Below, in pieces: positions 34,924 to 44,219 of a stretch of DNA of 64,000 nucleotides. The stretch comes from Enhygromyxa salina (GTDB lineage Bacteria; Myxococcota_A; Polyangia; Nannocystales; Nannocystaceae). The notes beneath the pieces are model-generated. The model did not search any database. It saw only the letters and a list, made by a program, of their open reading frames with translations, and was not told where the DNA came from. The position numbers and the translations under genes are program-made. How positions within the stretch are numbered: the first letter of the stretch is position 1; every line of letters begins with the position of its first letter. The stretch lies in the NCBI RefSeq assembly GCF_002994635.1, contig NZ_PVNL01000138.1, positions 211,761-275,760 of the forward strand, read 5' to 3'.

Positions 34924-37617
34924 ATGTCCGGTCGCGTGACGCCGGAGATCCTGATCGTCGGCGACCCGGCGGGACGCCGGCAGCTCGCCGACCTGATCGC
35001 CGCGAGCGGCTACGGCGTGGTGCTGTGCGCCCCGCGTGAGCTCAACCGGCGCGTGCGGGTCAGCTCGCCGCCCGCGGCGATCATCGCGTGTATCGGAGAC
35101 CTCGACGCCGACGTGGTCCTCGCGGGGCTGCGGCGAACCCGAGCGGGCGCCTCGATCCCCGTGGTGCTCTACGGTCGGCTCGGCGGCAACCTACGCGATC
35201 TGGCGGACGTGCTGGACATCGGCGCGGACCACTTCGTCGAAGAACCGGCGACCGAGGCCGAGCTGCACGACGCCCTCGCCCAGTTTGTCCGGCCGCCCGC
35301 GCGAGACTCCCGAGCCCACGGCCGGGAGCCGTCTCGCGCCAGCGAAGACCAGGATCGGGATCGGGATCGGGACCGCGATCGGGACCGGGACCGGGATCGC
35401 GATCGGGATCGCGACCGGGATCGCGACCGGGATCGCGATCGCGATCGCGACGCCCGCCCGCGCGGCGCGGCGCTCGGGGAGCTGCACCGGACCCTCGATC
35501 GCCTGCAGGCTTCGCTGCGCTCCGACGACCCGCGCTCCGATCCCGAGCTGGCCGAGATGGGCCTCGACCGGATCCCCAACGTCGATCCACCGAGCGACGC
35601 CATGCTCGACAGTGATCCACTTGTCGGCGGCGACCGGGACCACACCCGCGGTCGCACGCGCGACCACACCCGCGACCATGATCGCGTCCGTGTGCGCGGC
35701 GATGGCCTGACCTTCCCGGCGCTCGTCGACGACGGACCGCCCAGCGACGGCTATGGCCGCGGCCGCGCCATCGAGCGCCCCCGACCCACGCGGCGCGAGA
35801 CCACGGATCAGGTCGCCCGTGATCGGCGGCCCCTCGACGCCGAGGACGACACGGGATCCGTGCGCCACAGCTGGCGAGACGAGCCCAGGTATCCGCCCGC
35901 CTCGGGCAGCGACGCGGGCTCGGAGAGCGAGGGCCAGCGCACCCGCGCGTGGGCGCGACCCGAGCACGAAGGTCCGCTCCGGCGCGGGCTCGAGCGGCCC
36001 GACACCCCCCGCGCGAGCGCGGTCTTGCTGGGTCGTCGGCCCGACCGCGACTTCGTGCGCACCGAGCCCGTGCGCACCGAGCCCGCGCGGACCGGGCGGG
36101 ACCCAGCCGACCACACCTCGCGCTTCGATCCGCGCGGGCGCGACAGCCCGTGGCCAGAGGACGACTTCGACCCGAGCGAGTCCACGATGATCCGGCGCGA
36201 GCGCAGCAGCGCGACCACGCGGCGGCGCAGCTCCGAGAGCTGGACCGGTCGCGAGGGCGGCGTGGACTCGCGCCGCGGCGAGCTCGAGGACAGCCGCGAC
36301 GCAGCGCGTCCAACCTCCCGCCTGGGTCGTCCGCCACCGCGCCGCGAGCCCGCCCACGGACCCGGCGTCGGCTCCGATCCCGACGCGTCGCCGGGCGCGG
36401 ACAGCAGCGCCCGACGACACGAGGCCGGCCGCGACCGCGGTCCCCTGCGCGACGTCGAGCCAAGCCCCGCGCGGGCCCGCCCACGCGCCACCCGTGGCCG
36501 CGCCGCGCCCCCGAGCAGCTCGACGCCGAGCCTCCGCATCGATCCCAGCCTCCGCGAGTCGGGCACGCTCAGCGCCGACGTCGACGTCGCCACCGTGCTG
36601 TGGGCGCTGCACGATCAGCGCTTCACCGGCAAGCTCCGCCTCAACCGGGCGCGGGTCGAGAAGCAGCTGTGGCTGCACGACGGCGAGGCCGTGTTCGCCC
36701 GCAGCACGGCCACCAGCGATCGCCTGGTTGACGGGCTGCTGCGTCGCGGGGTGCTCACGCGTCCGCAGTACGAGACCGCGCGGCGGCTCGCGGCCAAGGA
36801 GCCACGCCGCGCCGGTCAGCTGTTGGTCGACGCCGGCTTTCTCAAGGCCCGCGAGCTCGACGTGCAGCTGCGCGACCACCTCGCCCGGGTCATCGACGCG
36901 ACCTTCATCTGGTTTGACGGCACCTGGAGCACCGAGCCGGGCGATCGCACGGATGAGCCGATCCAGCTCGAGGTCCCGATGGCGGCGCTGATCCTCGACG
37001 GCGTGCGCTACCGGTGTGACGCCAGTGACCTCGAGGATCGTTTGACCCGTCGCGTCGGCGGTCGCGGGCCGCTGGTGCCCCGGCTGCGCGTGGGCGGCGA
37101 TACGCCCGACGAGCTCGACAGCCTGATCATGGAGATCGGCGAGAGCTTTCGACTGCTCCCCGAGGAAGAGTCGTGGCTGCGCCGCTTTGATGGTCGCCAC
37201 GGCGTCGCGGCGCTGCTCGCCGACGGCGCGGATGAGCAGGCTCTGTTTGCGCTGCTGTTCACGCTGGATCTCGCGGGCTTCGTGGATCTCCGCGAGCAGC
37301 CCGAGCCGCAGGCGCGAAGCGATCGGGATCCCGCCCAGGTCGACAGCGATCGGATCCTCGAGCGCCTGCGCCTGGCCCGGGAGGCCGACTACTTCGATCT
37401 GCTGGGGATCGGCCGCGACGCCTCGCGCAGCGAGGTCCGCCAGGCCCACCTCGAGCTCAGCGCGACCTTCTCGGACGACGCGCTCGAGCACGACAGCTGC
37501 CGTCGCCACGCGCGGGAGCTTCGTGAGCTGCGCGCCGCGATCGAGGAAGCCCGAGACATCTTGGCCGACGACTCGATGCGCTCGGCCTACCTGGCACACC
37601 TCGGAGAAGGCATATGA
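34924..37617 (+). CDS. receiver-like / Arg-Asp-rich / DUF4388 (PATAN) / J-like signalling protein
   Basis: The 897-aa protein begins with a response-regulator-like fold (EILIVGDPAGRRQLADLIA, then PVVLYGRLGG), in which the usual phospho-acceptor Asp environment is degenerate. A very hydrophilic linker (about 125-530) includes a pure Asp-Arg alternation at 144-176. The C-terminal part has a DUF4388/PATAN domain (about 538-680: SGTLSADVDVATVLWALHDQ, then RFTGKLRLNR) and a DnaJ-like segment (about 813-890: YFDLLGIGRDASRSEVRQAH) without the HPD triad. Such proteins are common in myxobacterial motility and polarity control; the exact role here is unknown. ATGA overlap with fmt implies coupled translation. 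Confidence 0.78.
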   Translation: MSGRVTPEILIVGDPAGRRQLADLIAASGYGVVLCAPRELNRRVRVSSPPAAIIACIGDLDADVVLAGLRRTRAGASIPVVLYGRLGGNLRDLADVLDIGADHFVEEPATEAELHDALAQFVRPPARDSRAHGREPSRASEDQDRDRDRDRDRDRDRDRDRDRDRDRDRDRDRDRDARPRGAALGELHRTLDRLQASLRSDDPRSDPELAEMGLDRIPNVDPPSDAMLDSDPLVGGDRDHTRGRTRDHTRDHDRVRVRGDGLTFPALVDDGPPSDGYGRGRAIERPRPTRRETTDQVARDRRPLDAEDDTGSVRHSWRDEPRYPPASGSDAGSESEGQRTRAWARPEHEGPLRRGLERPDTPRASAVLLGRRPDRDFVRTEPVRTEPARTGRDPADHTSRFDPRGRDSPWPEDDFDPSESTMIRRERSSATTRRRSSESWTGREGGVDSRRGELEDSRDAARPTSRLGRPPPRREPAHGPGVGSDPDASPGADSSARRHEAGRDRGPLRDVEPSPARARPRATRGRAAPPSSSTPSLRIDPSLRESGTLSADVDVATVLWALHDQRFTGKLRLNRARVEKQLWLHDGEAVFARSTATSDRLVDGLLRRGVLTRPQYETARRLAAKEPRRAGQLLVDAGFLKARELDVQLRDHLARVIDATFIWFDGTWSTEPGDRTDEPIQLEVPMAALILDGVRYRCDASDLEDRLTRRVGGRGPLVPRLRVGGDTPDELDSLIMEIGESFRLLPEEESWLRRFDGRHGVAALLADGADEQALFALLFTLDLAGFVDLREQPEPQARSDRDPAQVDSDRILERLRLAREADYFDLLGIGRDASRSEVRQAHLELSATFSDDALEHDSCRRHARELRELRAAIEEARDILADDSMRSAYLAHLGEGI
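35353..35451 (+). repeat. 33-codon Asp-Arg tandem hexamer tract
   Basis: GATCGG/GACCGG/GATCGC units run for 99 bp and encode alternating Asp and Arg. Sequence variation is confined to third positions and Arg codon choice, as expected of expansion followed by drift. The tract is a likely polymorphic site. Confidence 0.85.
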
Positions 37618-38573
37618 GCGAGCGACTGCGGACAGTGTTCATGGGCTCGCCAGAGTTCGCTGTGTCTTCGCTGCAGGCGGTCGCGCGTCGCTGTGAGCTC
37701 GTCGCCGTCGTCACCCAGCCCGATCGCCCGTCGGGCCGCGGGCGCAAGCTCAAGCCGCCCGCCGTCAAGGTCGAGGCCGCCACGCTCGGGGTCCCCGTGC
37801 TGCAGCCGACGAAGGTCCGCAAAGGCAAGCTTCGCGCGCTGCTCGAGCCCTACGCGCCCGAGCTGATCGTGGTGACCGCGTATGGCCGGATCCTGGGCGC
37901 CGACGTGCTCGAGCTGCCCAAGCACGGCTGCGTCAACGTCCACGCCTCGCTGTTGCCCCGCTGGCGTGGCGCCGCGCCGATCCAGCGCGCGGTGCTGGCT
38001 GGTGATTTGCAAACGGGCGTTGCGATCATGCGGATGGACATCGGCTGCGACACTGGGCCGGTCTATCGCATGCGCGCCACGCCGATCGGGGTCGAGGAGA
38101 CCTCGGGTGAATTGTTCGAGCGGCTCGCGGTGCTCGGCGGCGAGCTGCTCGATGAGTTCCTGCTCGAGTTTCCCAGCGTGCCGCCGCCGCAGGACCAGTC
38201 CGAGCTCGACGGCGAGGTCTTGCACGCGGCCAAGCTCGAGAAGTCAGAGGGGCAGGTCGACTGGGGTCGCGACGCCGTGCAGGTGGTGAACCATGTGCGC
38301 GGCATGGATCCCTGGCCGGCTGCGTTTAGTTCGCACGGGGGGGCGCAGATCAAGCTGTTCGCTGCCGGGCTTAGCCGCTGGCCGCGGCCGGAGCGCGCCG
38401 TCGCGGCTGGGACCGTGCTCGGGGTGGACGATGACGGGGTGCATGTTTGCTGTGGTGATGGGGTCGTGCGTATTGGTCAGCTGCAGGCGCCGGGGAAGCG
38501 ACGCATGTCCGCGCGCGAGTATGCGGCTGGGCACCCGTTCGCGGAGCACGAGCGGCTTGGCGTGCACGGCTGA
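37614..38573 (+). CDS. fmt: methionyl-tRNA formyltransferase
   Basis: The 319-aa enzyme formylates initiator Met-tRNA using 10-formyl-THF. Family motifs are clear: VFMGSPEFAV at the N terminus, VVTAYGRIL, the formyl-THF-binding and catalytic region NVHASLLPRWRGAAPIQ (about 107-123), and MRMDIGCDTGPV with the catalytic Asp. A C-terminal OB-like domain follows (DWGRDAVQVVNHVRGMDPWP). It overlaps the preceding PATAN gene by four bases. No def gene lies next to it, unlike in many bacteria. Confidence 0.95.
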   Translation: MSERLRTVFMGSPEFAVSSLQAVARRCELVAVVTQPDRPSGRGRKLKPPAVKVEAATLGVPVLQPTKVRKGKLRALLEPYAPELIVVTAYGRILGADVLELPKHGCVNVHASLLPRWRGAAPIQRAVLAGDLQTGVAIMRMDIGCDTGPVYRMRATPIGVEETSGELFERLAVLGGELLDEFLLEFPSVPPPQDQSELDGEVLHAAKLEKSEGQVDWGRDAVQVVNHVRGMDPWPAAFSSHGGAQIKLFAAGLSRWPRPERAVAAGTVLGVDDDGVHVCCGDGVVRIGQLQAPGKRRMSAREYAAGHPFAEHERLGVHG

Positions 38574-38698
38574 ACTGCGCCGCGACGACGCGGGCGTGCT
38601 GCGATTCCACAGAACGTGGATCCTGCATGACCACGCCACACCGACCCGCGCTCATGCTAGCGTGGCAGGATATGCTCGACAGCGGCGCGTTGACCCGA

Positions 38699-39949
38699 AT
38701 GGAGACCCGGCGCGCACGGCTGGAGTGGGCCTTGCTCGCCGCGATCGCCTCGTGGGGGTCCGCGTGTGCACCCCCCAACATCCCCGACGAGGACGGCGCA
38801 GAGCAGGGCAGTGACAGCGAAGACGAGGGCATCTCACCGGGCGACCTGTTTCCCGAGCCCGACCCCGAGATTTGCTTCGCGCAGATCGACGCCGCTGGAT
38901 CTGGAGACTGCATCACGGTCTTGGGCTATCGGTGGGCCGTTGGCGGATGTGAGTCTGTAAAAGGCTGCGCCTGCGTCGGAGCCGACTGCGACCTGCTCTT
39001 CGCTGATCGCGAAGTGTGCCGCGAGGCATATTTTCACTGCGCGCTGTGCGATCCCTGCCCGGACGATATGACGTGTACCGTCCACTGCGGAGGCGTCGGC
39101 TACATCACCGACTGGTATTGCGCGGAAGGCGGGTCCTGCTGGCCCGACGAGATGGAGTACCCCTGCAATTATGAACACGAGGGTCAGCGGATCGGCGCGG
39201 ATCTAGAGTGCAGCGGCCTCGGCCGCGCGATCTTTGCGGCTGGATTCGAGGATCCGTCACCCCAACCGACGCCCAAGACCATGCCCGATCCGGCGCTCGT
39301 CGCCGCGTCGGCGTGGGCCCGGATCGCGGCTTGCGAGGCCGCCTCGGCCGACGTGTTCGAGGCGCTCGCCAATCACCTCGACGCGCTCGCTGCCCCGGCT
39401 CCCTTCGCCGACGACGCGCGCAGCTTCGCCAGCGACGAGCGCCGCCACGCACATCTGGCCTGGGCGATCGCCCGCACCCGCAACCCCGCGGTCGTGATGC
39501 CCACGATCCCGCCAACAAGCTCGCCAACCTCGGTAGCGCAGCTGGTCGAGCACACGATCCAAGGCGGGTGCGTGGGCGAGACGCTCTCGGCCCTCGAGCT
39601 CGAGCATATGGCCGCCGCCTGCTCCGACCCTGCGATCGCCTCGACCCTGGCCACGATCGCCGAAGACGAGGCCCGCCACGCCGAGCACGCCTGGATGCTG
39701 CTCGCGTGGTTGCTGCGCCGCTACCCGGAGCTGCGTCCGCTCGCGGCCGCCACCTTCGCCCGCGCGAGTGATCCGATCCGGCTCGATGTCGACATCGATC
39801 TCGACGCCCACGGGCTCCTCAAAGATGGCAAGCGAGCGCAGCTGTGGGCGCTCGGCCGCCGCCGCGTGGTCGACCGCCTCGCCGCTCAGCTCCTGGTTCA
39901 GCCGCCAAGCAAAACGCCGCCGGTCGACGTGCTCGGTTGTACGGCCTAA
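38699..39949 (+). CDS. lipoprotein with Cys-rich region and ferritin-like domain
   Basis: The 416-aa protein has a signal sequence ending WGSAC (lipobox) and an acidic spacer. A Cys-rich stretch follows (CESVKGCACVGADCDLLF, then CALCDPCPDDMTCTVHCGG). The C-terminal part is a four-helix, ferritin-like domain with two E-x-x-H motifs, SDERRHAHLAWA and EDEARHAEHAWM, placed as in diiron carboxylate proteins. Iron or other metal binding at the cell surface is inferred. Start: ATG at 38699; an in-frame TTG three codons upstream is also possible. TATGCT lies about 20 bases upstream. Confidence 0.72.
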   Translation: METRRARLEWALLAAIASWGSACAPPNIPDEDGAEQGSDSEDEGISPGDLFPEPDPEICFAQIDAAGSGDCITVLGYRWAVGGCESVKGCACVGADCDLLFADREVCREAYFHCALCDPCPDDMTCTVHCGGVGYITDWYCAEGGSCWPDEMEYPCNYEHEGQRIGADLECSGLGRAIFAAGFEDPSPQPTPKTMPDPALVAASAWARIAACEAASADVFEALANHLDALAAPAPFADDARSFASDERRHAHLAWAIARTRNPAVVMPTIPPTSSPTSVAQLVEHTIQGGCVGETLSALELEHMAAACSDPAIASTLATIAEDEARHAEHAWMLLAWLLRRYPELRPLAAATFARASDPIRLDVDIDLDAHGLLKDGKRAQLWALGRRRVVDRLAAQLLVQPPSKTPPVDVLGCTA

Positions 39950-40026
39950 CGGCTCATGTTGAGAGCGGACCAATAGAGTCGCATGAAGTGCGACCGCCTC
40001 CCCACGTTATCGTAGAATCAGCGCTA

Positions 40027-41985
40027 ATGGATGCGAGTAACAACATCCTCGTGCGTTCGATCGCGATCATCGGCGGTCTGGACCTATTGGTCTCGATCCA
40101 GATCACATTTGTCGTCGGGGTGATCGATCTGGTCTCGCTGCCGATCTTCCTGGGCCTCATGGCCGGCCGTGCGCTGACCTGGGCCGCCGACCTGTTCATG
40201 GTCCTCAGACCCGTCCGCGCGTGGCAGCACGATCCCACCGCGCTCGGTGAGGCTGAGCTTCGCCAGGCCGATCGCTCGCTGGGCACGGTTGGGCGCAGGT
40301 TCATCGGCGGCTACGTCGCCGGGTGGGCGGCCTGCATGTCGCTGGCGATCATCGCGGGTCGGCAGGGCTTGGGCGGGCTGGATCTGCTGGGCGCGGGGCT
40401 GTTCGTCGGCGGGCTGGTTCCGATCATCGCGGCGATCATTCACCCACTGTTTGCCTACTTGCTGCTCAAGCTTCGGCTCGAGCTCACCGCCCAGCTGCGC
40501 GAGCGACAGATCCTCGTCGAGCGGATGCCGGGCTCGTTCATTGGTCGTCAGGTCGTGATCGGAATGGCGCTGTCGTGGGGCGTGGTCGTCTGCATGCTCG
40601 GGCTCGGCCTGATGGTCTGGTCCGATGGATTGCGCGCCGAGACCACCGCAACACTGCGCGGTGATGTGGCGTTGGCTGCCGCTCGAGTCGACGCCGGCCG
40701 AGACCCATCGGGAGACCTGGACAGCCTCGCGCTCGTGACCGCCGCCGAGCTGCCAACGCAGCTCACCAACGCGCTCGCACCGGGCGAATTGGGCGAGCCA
40801 GCAAGGGTAGCGATCGACCGATCGCAGTCCCTGGTCCTGGCCGCCGCACCGCTGGCTGATGGGCGCTGGGTCTACGGCACGCGTGTCGTCGATGAGCAGC
40901 TCCCCCTGGTCGTGCTGTTGGTCGTGGTATTCCTGGCAGCCACGCCGATCCCCGGAGCTGTCGGCCACTGGGCGCTGGCGAGGCTGACGAGCCTGCCGCT
41001 CGCGCGGGTCGCCGAGGCTGCACGAAGCTTGGCAACCGACGGCAAGGTCCGCTCGTTTCGACGGCTTGGGGCCCTGCACGACGACGAGCTTGGCGAGCTC
41101 GTCGCGAACTTCAACAAAGTCCTGGATGTATTCGACGAGCTGGCGACCGCGGCGACCACCGTCGCAACGGGCGACCTGCGGGTTCGCATCGAGCAGCCGG
41201 GCGATCTTCAAGACGCGTTTCGGGCCATGCTCGCCCAGCTCAACGAGGTCGTCGCGCGGATCCGCGAGACCTCGCTGGAGCTCGCCTCCGCGGCCATGGA
41301 GATCCAGGCGCTCACCGTTCAGCAAGACGAGGCCGCGCAAGAACAGGCCGCGTCTGTCCGCCAAGTCAGCGCGAGCGTCAGCAACCTGGCCGCGGCGGCG
41401 GACGACATCGCCCGCTCGGCTGGGATCGTGCTGAGCAACGCCGAGCAGGCCTACGAGACCACCGACGCGCTCGTCGAGAAGAGCAGCGAGCTCGACCGCC
41501 AGGTGTCGAGCATTGGTGACCTGCTGGGGCTGATCCGCGAGATCGCCGATCGCAGCGATCTGCTCGCGCTCAATGGTTCGCTCGAGGCGGTCCGCGTCGG
41601 TGAGGCGGGGCGCGGGTTCGCGTTGGTCGCCACCGAGATGCGCCGACTTGCCGAGCGCGTGACCGGGACCGTCGACGACGTGCGGGGTCGCATCACCCAG
41701 ATCCAAGGCGCGGGCGCGGGCGCGCTCGAAGCCACGCAGGCCAGTCGTGCGCTGGTCCAGGGTACCGCCGAGGCGGCGCGCGCGATCTCGAAGGTCACCC
41801 GCGAGCAGAGCATCGGCACCGAGGAGGCGTCGGGGGGCATGGTCGCCGTCGCTCAGACAGTCAACGCGGCCGCGGCCGCGACCTCGCAGACCCGCGCCGC
41901 GGCCGAGGGGCTGCGCGTCCACGCGACGGCGCTCGAGCGACTCACGAGCCGGTTCCGGCTCGACGACGACGTGCTCGACTCTTGA
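40027..41985 (+). CDS. methyl-accepting chemotaxis-type receptor
   Basis: The 652-aa protein has several N-terminal hydrophobic helices (about residues 8-60, 98-155, 180-205 and 293-315) with a short extracytoplasmic loop before the last one. A HAMP-like region follows, then a long coiled-coil signalling domain. The hairpin tip 'IADRSDLLALNGSLEAVRVG' followed by EAGRGFALVATEMRRLAE matches the MCP consensus with substitutions. It probably signals through the Che proteins encoded 1.7 kb downstream. TAGAAT lies eight bases before the ATG, and no Shine-Dalgarno is visible. Confidence 0.85.
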   Translation: MDASNNILVRSIAIIGGLDLLVSIQITFVVGVIDLVSLPIFLGLMAGRALTWAADLFMVLRPVRAWQHDPTALGEAELRQADRSLGTVGRRFIGGYVAGWAACMSLAIIAGRQGLGGLDLLGAGLFVGGLVPIIAAIIHPLFAYLLLKLRLELTAQLRERQILVERMPGSFIGRQVVIGMALSWGVVVCMLGLGLMVWSDGLRAETTATLRGDVALAAARVDAGRDPSGDLDSLALVTAAELPTQLTNALAPGELGEPARVAIDRSQSLVLAAAPLADGRWVYGTRVVDEQLPLVVLLVVVFLAATPIPGAVGHWALARLTSLPLARVAEAARSLATDGKVRSFRRLGALHDDELGELVANFNKVLDVFDELATAATTVATGDLRVRIEQPGDLQDAFRAMLAQLNEVVARIRETSLELASAAMEIQALTVQQDEAAQEQAASVRQVSASVSNLAAAADDIARSAGIVLSNAEQAYETTDALVEKSSELDRQVSSIGDLLGLIREIADRSDLLALNGSLEAVRVGEAGRGFALVATEMRRLAERVTGTVDDVRGRITQIQGAGAGALEATQASRALVQGTAEAARAISKVTREQSIGTEEASGGMVAVAQTVNAAAAATSQTRAAAEGLRVHATALERLTSRFRLDDDVLDS

Positions 41986-42319
41986 TCCGAAGCCTTCGTC
42001 GCCATGTCCGACGAGCGCGCGCGTCGACCTCGGGCCACCAGACCTTGCCCCCAAGCAATCGAGGATGACCCGAACCTCCGGCACAGGCGCTCTCGTCGCC
42101 TAGTTGGTAGGTTTGGGGGGAGGGTGCGCCGCGTCTGCGGTCAAGCTGAGCCTAAACCGGCAAGACCGAGGTCGCGGGCGCGAACCGAGGTACTCTGTCG
42201 AGGATGGCGAGGGCGAAGCCAGAACCGAAGCGCGCGGTGTCTCCGCGGGCCTTGGTGTGGGCTCGGGAGCGCGCGCAACTCGAGCGTGGTGACGTGGACG
42301 AGCCGCTACAGCGCCAGGG
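41986..42319. other. intergenic region with short gene remnant
   Basis: This 334-bp stretch between the chemoreceptor and the convergent catalase-like gene contains a short frame resembling an Xre-type antitoxin N terminus (listed separately). It shows no terminator-like hairpin with a T-tract. No other feature was seen. Confidence 0.4.
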
Positions 42320-42368
42320 TCACTCCCCGCGACGGAACAGCCGCCGCGCCCACTGGCTCGACAGGTAG
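42204..42368 (+). pseudogene. possible remnant of an Xre/ImmA-type regulator gene
   Basis: A 54-codon frame starts ATG and reads MARAKPEPKRAVSPRALVWA followed by RERAQLERGDVDEPL. This resembles the N terminus of Xre-ImmA antitoxin-like regulators (NPEVLxWARExAGLSLEDVA). It then loses similarity, runs into the 3' end of the opposing gene and stops. It may be a decayed gene end or coincidence; the match is only about 20 residues. Confidence 0.25.
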
Positions 42369-43114
42369 GGGATCGGCCGCAGGTACTGCACGAACCCCTG
42401 GGGCCGAATGTTCTGCCCGGTACGGAACGGCCAGAACGCGGTGCAGCGATCGTCGACCGTCACCTCTTCCTGCAGATAGATTCGCACGAGCGGAAACCAC
42501 TGCTTGCTCCGGGGCTGCGCGGCGGCCTCGAGCTGAAACACGACATCACCGCTGGCGACGGCCTCGCTGATCTTGGTAAAGCGCCCCTCGCTGGAGTTTT
42601 CGGACTGGCTCAGGGGCACGAGCCGCAGCCGCATGTCCGGTTGATCCGCGATCTCGAATTTCGCCATTCCGTGGTAGACATTGGCCAAGAAGTCGCGCTG
42701 GTTGGTACGAAATGGAGCGATCGGGAGCATCAGCACGGACTTCGAGGTCACCAACAGCAGGTCTTGCGAGCTCTCCTGGGCCATGTAGTCGGAGTCCGGG
42801 GCGACGTTGAAGCGAACCGCGAACCCGAGCACGTCGGGGAGCTCGCCGCGATCCGAGCGATAGAGCCCGGCCGACAGGCGCACGAGCGCGTCGTCCTGGG
42901 CCAAGCCCTGGGCGATCTCGTCGAAGGGCGGGTCGAGATCCTTGACGGCCTCGACCTTGGCGCGAAAGTAGACGCCGCGCGGGTGAAACATCCGCACCCG
43001 ACGAAGCAGGCTGCCGACGGCGAAGATCGGCGCGATCGCGGCCCCGGTCCACAGACCCAGCAGTTCGCCAAGTCGTTTGGGCCGGTTTACGGGTATCGTG
43101 TTTTGTTTCGACAT
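42320..43114 (-). CDS. conserved hypothetical protein, catalase-superfamily-like
   Basis: The 264-aa protein has FHPRGVYFRAKVEAV, then LVRLSAGLYR, LPDVLGFAVRFN and DLLLVTSKSVLMLPIAPF. This order (HPRG strand, RFS/SGAL segment, PDVLGxAxRF) resembles the core of small catalase-related proteins. The classical catalase haem-ligand and active-site residues could not be confirmed, so enzyme activity is doubtful. AAGGAG lies eight bases before the ATG, one of the few good ribosome sites in the window. A TATAAC box on its strand (43179-43184) may be its -10. Confidence 0.55.
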   Translation of the reverse strand: MSKQNTIPVNRPKRLGELLGLWTGAAIAPIFAVGSLLRRVRMFHPRGVYFRAKVEAVKDLDPPFDEIAQGLAQDDALVRLSAGLYRSDRGELPDVLGFAVRFNVAPDSDYMAQESSQDLLLVTSKSVLMLPIAPFRTNQRDFLANVYHGMAKFEIADQPDMRLRLVPLSQSENSSEGRFTKISEAVASGDVVFQLEAAAQPRSKQWFPLVRIYLQEEVTVDDRCTAFWPFRTGQNIRPQGFVQYLRPIPYLSSQWARRLFRRGE

Positions 43115-43736
43115 GGCGACTCTCCTTTGTCGGCATTCCGCACATTCGCGCGTCTGCCTCCGAGCGTGTTCATGAGCTGTTATATGTGTGAGAATGGCAG
43201 TGGCACCGGCGCCGGCAATAGAACAACGCGTTCATTCGCCGATGCGAGCGCCACGCGGCACCCGGCGGCGACCGCAGCGGAGACCGACGCGACGCGCAGT
43301 ACGACTCTGACCCCGGCTGCCCTGCCCGCCGCCGTCGCGGACCCCGAAACTTCGTCGCAGCCGAGCTCCCGCGTCCGCACACGCTGCGGTTTCAGTCGCC
43401 GCGTCGAGTCTCTATCGTCTCACCTACGATGCCGACCGAGCACGCGAGCGACGAGCTCCTCGCCCAGGAGCTGCGACAGATCGGCATGATCGCCGGGCTC
43501 GGGATCTCGCCGACATGCCCGAGAGGTACCCGAGCCCTATCCGCCCGGGATGTGACACCCCCGCCGACGCGCGTTCGTCGCGGATCCAGTCATCCCCCTG
43601 TCGGCAGCTGGCGCGTGAGCGCAAATAATGCGGAACAGGATCCTGGAGCGCGCATCTTTCCCTCGACTAGAGGACAATCTTCACCAGTGGCTGGTTTGCC
43701 CCGCTCGTTCGCGAGGTGCACGGACATACCCCGATC
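43115..43736. other. long intergenic region upstream of the che operon
   Basis: This 622-bp region separates the catalase-like gene from cheW. It contains the promoter area for the minus-strand gene (TATAAC at 43179-43184, reverse strand) and presumably the che operon promoter. A frame at 43429-43740 starts MPTEHASDELLAQELRQIGM and looks protein-like for about 28 residues, then turns into Arg/Pro-rich noise. It may be a decayed gene start. Nothing else was recognised. Confidence 0.4.
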
Positions 43737-44219
43737 GTGACGGCATCATCGCAACAGCAGGGCTCGATCGCGCTGATGCCCGTCGCACTCGGGGCGCATC
43801 ACGTCGCCGTCGAGGCGCTCGCGGTGCTGGAGATCCTCGGCCCGCGGGAGTGGGTGCGGATCCCCAATACGCGGCCGCTGTTGCCCGGCGCGCTGGCGTG
43901 GCGCGGGCGGGCGATCGGCGTGTTGGACCTCGCACCCGCGCTGCGCCTGCCGGCGCTCGAGGCTCCCAACACCCGCGGTCGCAACGCGGTCCTGCGCGTC
44001 GACGACGACGTCGTGGTGATCACGATCGACCGCGTGCTCGAGGTGCGGCGCGCGAGCGTCGACGCGATCAAGCCGGTCCATGCCACGCGATGGTTGGTCG
44101 AGCGCGGCGTGCCCTGCCGGGGTGAGCTCGAGCTCGAGCTCGAGCGCGACCTCGACACGGACGTGATCCCGGTCTTGGACCTCGAAGCGTGGGCGAGCAT
44201 GCACCGGAGCGTGCGCTGA
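43737..44219 (+). CDS. CheW-like chemotaxis coupling protein
   Basis: The 160-aa protein is a CheW domain linking chemoreceptors to CheA. Family features are visible: an N-terminal strand with VALGAHHVAVEALAVLEILG, the RIPNTRPLLPGALAWRGRAI block (consensus PxxPxxxxGxxxxRGxxxPV), VLDLAPALRL, and RNAVLRVDDDVVVITIDRV. GTG at 43737 is the preferred start; ATG at 43776 would truncate the first strand. It is the first gene of a six-gene overlapping chemosensory operon. Confidence 0.82.
   Translation: MTASSQQQGSIALMPVALGAHHVAVEALAVLEILGPREWVRIPNTRPLLPGALAWRGRAIGVLDLAPALRLPALEAPNTRGRNAVLRVDDDVVVITIDRVLEVRRASVDAIKPVHATRWLVERGVPCRGELELELERDLDTDVIPVLDLEAWASMHRSVR

Noticed and set aside
35353..35451. 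Regular repeats considered as a CRISPR array
   Set aside because: The units are contiguous hexamers in frame within a coding region, with no spacers. The same applies to 22361-22445 and 48331-48378.
35191..37599. An 802-codon minus-strand frame opposite the receiver/PATAN gene
   Set aside because: The plus strand carries recognisable PATAN and J-like domains and is coupled to fmt. The antisense frame is composition noise.
43180..43380. 66-codon minus-strand frame upstream of the catalase-like gene
   Set aside because: It is Val/Ala-rich without motifs and overlaps the probable promoter of that gene.
43429..43740. Short plus-strand frame starting MPTEHASDELLAQELRQIGM
   Set aside because: Only about 28 residues look protein-like, the rest is Arg/Pro/Ser-rich, and no ribosome site is present. 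It is mentioned as a possible relic but not called as a gene.
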